NCBI GenBank assembly: GCA_017450545.1
Contig: JAFSTL010000013.1
Span: 1 to 8,860, forward strand
Origin: Alphaproteobacteria bacterium
Lineage (GTDB): Bacteria > Pseudomonadota > Alphaproteobacteria > RUG11792
Length of the DNA: 8,860 nucleotides
Direction of reading: 5' to 3'
Below, in pieces: positions 6,709 to 8,860 of this stretch. Made by a program: the position numbers and the translations under genes. How positions within the stretch are numbered: position 1 is the first letter of the stretch; every line of letters begins with the position of its first letter. The notes beneath the pieces are model-generated. The model saw nothing but the letters and a program-made list of their open reading frames with translations, did not search any database and was not told the origin of the DNA.

Positions 6709-7180
6709 GAATTTTCGTATAAAAAATAGTGTATAAGCAACATTTTGCCAGACGTTTCACCATAAGATATGCATCGTGCCCATTAATATATTTTCGCCTA
6801 ACCCCAATAATCTCAAAGCTGTTCGTATTATAAAATCTTAGCGCAATGGTATTTCTTGCTTCTACTTCTATGAACAAATTTGATATTTTATAATCGGTTA
6901 TGTACCGTGCAATGAGTGCGCTTGCCACGCCATAACGACGAAACTTTGGAGACGTAGCAATATAGATTATATCTGCATCTACTCCTCCATTTAGAAAAAT
7001 CGCATATCCTATCAAACGTTTCACGTGAAACATTCCATAAGTAGTATACTGGGGCTGAGAAAGATATGCGGTGAACGAGTTGTCAGATATATAATATTCG
7101 TGGAAATGTTTCACGTGAAACATCCTTAATATTGCAAAATCGTCTAGAGTTAATGTTTTAATATTCTGTATTAATATCAT
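6698..7180 (-). CDS. rimI: RimI-type ribosomal-protein/N-terminal acetyltransferase (GNAT) carrying two parS sites
   Basis: RimI is a GNAT-fold enzyme that transfers acetyl from acetyl-CoA to protein N-termini (S18 in E. coli). In this 160-residue protein the core is clear: a strand LIGYAIFL (56-63), the acetyl-CoA-binding turn SPKFRRYGVASALI (77-90, with R-R-x-G-x-A), the EVEARNTIALRFYNTNSFEIIGVRRKYI segment (105-132) matching the RimI pattern E-x-R-x-x-N-x-x-A-x-x-x-Y, and the end YLMVKRL (138-144). The last 16 residues (KCCLYTIFYTKILYI and neighbours) go beyond the usual RimI end. MFHVK appears twice (20-24 and 50-54), each time encoded by a parS palindrome. The stretch between aligns plausibly with the normal RimI N-terminal helix and strand region, so the sites seem accommodated, not disruptive. 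The start overlaps the tsaB end by 23 bases; the ribosome site is weak (GAAG). The tsaB-rimI pairing is common in bacteria. Confidence 0.88.
   Translation of the reverse strand: MILIQNIKTLTLDDFAILRMFHVKHFHEYYISDNSFTAYLSQPQYTTYGMFHVKRLIGYAIFLNGGVDADIIYIATSPKFRRYGVASALIARYITDYKISNLFIEVEARNTIALRFYNTNSFEIIGVRRKYINGHDAYLMVKRLAKCCLYTIFYTKILYI
7017..7032. other. parS centromere site 1 (14-bp perfect core)
   Basis: CGTTTCACGTGAAACA is one base from the universal parS sequence TGTTTCACGTGAAACA, differing only at its first position; the inner 14 bases are a perfect palindrome. It encodes MFHVKR in rimI. It is about 0.95 kb upstream of parA, well within the origin-proximal range where ParB sites are usually found. 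A palindrome of this exact sequence is very unlikely by chance. Confidence 0.9.
7107..7122. other. parS centromere site 2 (perfect 16-bp)
   Basis: TGTTTCACGTGAAACA is identical to the classical parS site of Bacillus Spo0J and of many other bacterial ParB proteins. The palindrome extends to 18 bases (7106-7123). It encodes MFHVKH in rimI. Its centre is exactly 90 bp from that of site 1, the same frame and about 8.5 helical turns. ParB encoded at 4412-5302 is the expected binder. Confidence 0.95.
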
Positions 7181-7718
7181 ATTTTACTTCACGGTCACTA
7201 TTTATATATTTATCGTTTATTTGAGTTATATTTATTTTATGACAATTACATTGAATAGCAGCCAAGTTTACATTATCGTATATTCTATTATTACTTATTA
7301 ATACATCTGAATATAGATTGTCACAAATTTTTATTCCAGATAATATATAATTATTATACTTGCACACGAAGTAGTCCCCGCGCATCGTCGGAATTGCTAA
7401 AATACCAGATACTGCGGATTCAGAAGCTTTATACATGTATGTTAAAAAGTTAGACATACCTATAAACTTTATTTCAGGTTTCACTATTGCTATTCCTTTC
7501 ACCATCGCAGTCATTATCCGCATCGAAGTGAACGAATCAGGTCCATTCGAATATAGTAACGTATCAATTAATTCAAAATTTATATCCGCAATATAATCTT
7601 GCAGTGCACGTGGTATCATATCTGCTAATCCGCATCTCTCCTCAACAGTGTATATCTCGTCATCATTTCCATCACTTATATGAAACTCCTTTTCTCTTAT
7701 AAATAACGATAGTATCAT
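7158..7718 (-). CDS. tsaB: Short, divergent TsaB (t6A tRNA modification subunit)
   Basis: TsaB is the ATPase-fold partner of TsaD. With TsaE they use threonylcarbamoyl-AMP to make t6A at position 37 of tRNAs reading ANN codons. The call rests on YSNGPDSFTSMRIMTAMVKGIA (56-77), which matches the TsaB signature GPGSFTGLRIG..KGLA, on the following FIGMSNF (85-91, usual form IGVSSL), on AIPTMRGDYFV (108-118, usual A-x-D-A-R-x-x-E-V-Y) and on its place before rimI. It is only 186 residues against about 210-230 usually. The N-terminal strand MILSLFI lacks the DTS-type turn of the family, and the C-terminal part is hard to align and very rich in Asn, Ile and Tyr. It overlaps the activase gene by four bases (ATGA) and rimI by 23. 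The ribosome site is weak. I am fairly sure of the family; whether the protein is still fully functional is open. Confidence 0.8.
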   Translation of the reverse strand: MILSLFIREKEFHISDGNDDEIYTVEERCGLADMIPRALQDYIADINFELIDTLLYSNGPDSFTSMRIMTAMVKGIAIVKPEIKFIGMSNFLTYMYKASESAVSGILAIPTMRGDYFVCKYNNYILSGIKICDNLYSDVLISNNRIYDNVNLAAIQCNCHKINITQINDKYINSDREVKYDINTEY

Positions 7719-8416
7719 TGCTTACGTATCTCTACACTTATAATTGCATTTAATATCTTTAATTCTTCGTCACTTATCATATTCAATTTTTGAGCATTAC
7801 CTTCGGCTCTCAATATACATTCTTGCAATACCCATTTCGGTACCCCCTTCTCTTTTAACATATATGCTATTTGCTTCAAATCTTCAAAAGTAATGAGTCT
7901 AGAATCTAATGTCGTCCTAACTTCATATGAAATTGTGGATCGCAATAATATCTCAAAACTTTTCTCAGCCATCTCCCCAGATATATCATTCTGCGTTATT
8001 ATTTTATATTTATTAAATACAGTTTTTATATCAAATCCAACCCAATCAATAAGGTTTATCACGTCTGATAATTGTTCAGGATAATATCCGGATGTATGTA
8101 TGCCTATCCGAAATCCCATCTCCTTCACTGCACACAGCGCGTCATACAACCCCTCCTGCATGAGTGGCTCCCCTCCACTAAACACCACAGCATCCAATAA
8201 TCCCTGACGTGTCTTCAGAATATTTAAAACTTCATCAAAACTTATCGTTGATTTCTTCTTCTCAGGAATGAATTCCGGATTATGACAGTATACGCAACGG
8301 TTCGGACACCCCTGACAAAATATTACTGCTGACAATTTCCCAGGGAAGTCCAAAATCGAAAATTTTAGAACGCCCCCGATGTTGAGTTGATTGTCTATTT
8401 TGTTCTCGATTTGCAT
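7715..8416 (-). CDS. nrdG: Anaerobic ribonucleotide reductase activating protein (radical SAM, NrdG-type)
   Basis: Proteins of this family use a [4Fe-4S] cluster and S-adenosylmethionine to install the glycyl radical on the class III (oxygen-independent) ribonucleotide reductase. In the 233-residue protein one sees the entry segment IGGVLKFSILDFPGKLSAVIF (13-33), the cluster motif C37-x3-C41-x2-C44 within CPNRCVYCHN, the SAM-contacting FSGGEPLMQ (79-87), IHTSGYYP (106-113) and DWVGFDIKT (124-132). The opening and the YCHNPE run match the longer NrdG variant annotated as activating protein (TIGR02495-like), not the shorter E. coli-type NrdG. No reductase gene is in the window, so the substrate is inferred; other radical-SAM activases, such as those for pyruvate formate-lyase, are related alternatives. 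The start at 8416 has AGAG upstream and overlaps thrS by 22 bases; the stop overlaps tsaB by four. Confidence 0.87.
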   Translation of the reverse strand: MQIENKIDNQLNIGGVLKFSILDFPGKLSAVIFCQGCPNRCVYCHNPEFIPEKKKSTISFDEVLNILKTRQGLLDAVVFSGGEPLMQEGLYDALCAVKEMGFRIGIHTSGYYPEQLSDVINLIDWVGFDIKTVFNKYKIITQNDISGEMAEKSFEILLRSTISYEVRTTLDSRLITFEDLKQIAYMLKEKGVPKWVLQECILRAEGNAQKLNMISDEELKILNAIISVEIRKQ

Positions 8417-8859
8417 TCTATCTCTTTGAAATACTTCAGCATTTGTTCTATCGATATCGTTTCAGTTTTGTCTGAACCCAATGTCCTTATGCTTAAGGTA
8501 CACTTAGTCTCCTCTTGTTTTCCAATTATTACTATCGCAGGAACTTTCATTAAAGAATGTTGACGTATCTTGTAATTTATCTTTTCATTCTCGGTATCAA
8601 GCTCTACACGATAATCAGCATCTCTCAGAAGTCGCGCTACTTTCCGCGCATACTCAGCGCTCTCATCAGTCACACTCGCCACGACTATCTGCGTTGGTGC
8701 CAGCCAGAACGGGAACTTTCCAGCATAGTGCTCAATCAGGATGCCAATAAAGCGTTCTATAGAACCAACAATTGCGCGGTGTATCATTACAGGAGTTTTC
8801 CGAGCACCATCTGCGTCTATATAGGTTATTCCGAAGCGCTGTGGCAAGTTGAAATCAAC
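8395..8859 (-). CDS. thrS: Threonyl-tRNA synthetase, C-terminal part (5' end outside window)
   Basis: This is the end of the class II synthetase that joins threonine to tRNA-Thr. The frame is open to the right edge (VDFN before LPQRFGITY), so the TTG at 8847 is an internal Leu codon and not a start. About 155 residues are visible. They comprise the end of the catalytic core with class II motif 3, PVMIHRAIVGSIERFIGILIEH (19-40 from the TTG), where Arg 24 is the motif arginine; the junction GKFPFWLAPTQIVV; and the anticodon-binding domain with NEKINYKIRQHSLMKVPAIVIIGKQE (87-112). The wording of this domain is closest, from memory, to alphaproteobacterial ThrRS. It is the first gene of the overlapping - strand cluster seen here; its stop lies 22 bases inside the downstream activase gene. 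The editing and N-terminal domains are not in the window. Confidence 0.96.
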   Translation of the reverse strand, partial: VDFNLPQRFGITYIDADGARKTPVMIHRAIVGSIERFIGILIEHYAGKFPFWLAPTQIVVASVTDESAEYARKVARLLRDADYRVELDTENEKINYKIRQHSLMKVPAIVIIGKQEETKCTLSIRTLGSDKTETISIEQMLKYFKEIECKSRTK

Positions 8860-8860
8860 C

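Noticed and set aside
6755..6760. TTTCAC near the rimI end, and another at 6113-6118, as parS half sites
   Set aside because: Neither has the mirrored GTGAAA arm, and single six-base half sites occur by chance in AT-rich DNA.
7016..7123. Internal duplication of a 90-base rimI segment
   Set aside because: Only the palindromes repeat; the sequences around and between them differ. Two independent parS sites explain the pattern better than a gene-segment duplication.
8845..8847. TTG start for the gene at the right edge
   Set aside because: The frame continues to the window edge with VDFN and the whole sequence matches the interior of ThrRS, so this is an internal Leu codon of a truncated gene.

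Overview
The window reads as a compact chromosomal segment of a low-GC alphaproteobacterium. The lineage call rests on remembered family patterns, not a search: the threonyl-tRNA synthetase C-terminus (NEKINYKIRQHS, KFPFWLAP), the ParA stretch DPQGNATTGLGI, the ParB N-terminus LGRGLSALLGE, and the rsmG-parA-parB order. A radical-SAM activase of the anaerobic ribonucleotide reductase suggests life with little or no oxygen, for example a gut- or host-associated lineage. That lifestyle is inference.

Left part (1-4400). An unrecognised gene on the + strand enters from the left edge and ends at 985. It meets the disaggregase gene clpB (1016-3565, - strand) tail to tail, with a hairpin at the junction. 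Divergent from clpB is a second unrecognised + strand gene (3689-4360) with a signal peptide. It converges on parB over a hairpin-forming spacer.

Right part (4412-8860). Seven - strand genes run, in transcription order, thrS (partial), nrdG-type activase, tsaB, rimI, rsmG, parA, parB. All neighbours overlap by 1 to 23 bases except rimI and rsmG, which are 47 bases apart. A well-formed sigma70-type promoter with an extended -10 sits at that gap and would let rsmG-parA-parB be transcribed separately. The cluster joins threonine charging of tRNA, t6A tRNA modification, N-terminal acetylation, 16S rRNA methylation and chromosome partitioning. No mnmE or mnmG gene is present upstream of rsmG in this window.

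The most notable feature is a pair of parS centromere sites placed inside the rimI coding sequence. One is a perfect 16-bp copy and the other a 14-bp core copy, spaced exactly 90 bp centre to centre, in the same reading frame. The RimI protein therefore carries the ParB-site-encoded peptide MFHVK twice, 30 residues apart. ParB made from the same gene cluster should load here and spread toward its own operon. Other points of interest are a short, divergent TsaB and the two orphan genes flanking clpB. I found no mobile element, CRISPR array, tRNA or rRNA gene. No stretch over 300 bases lacks a gene.
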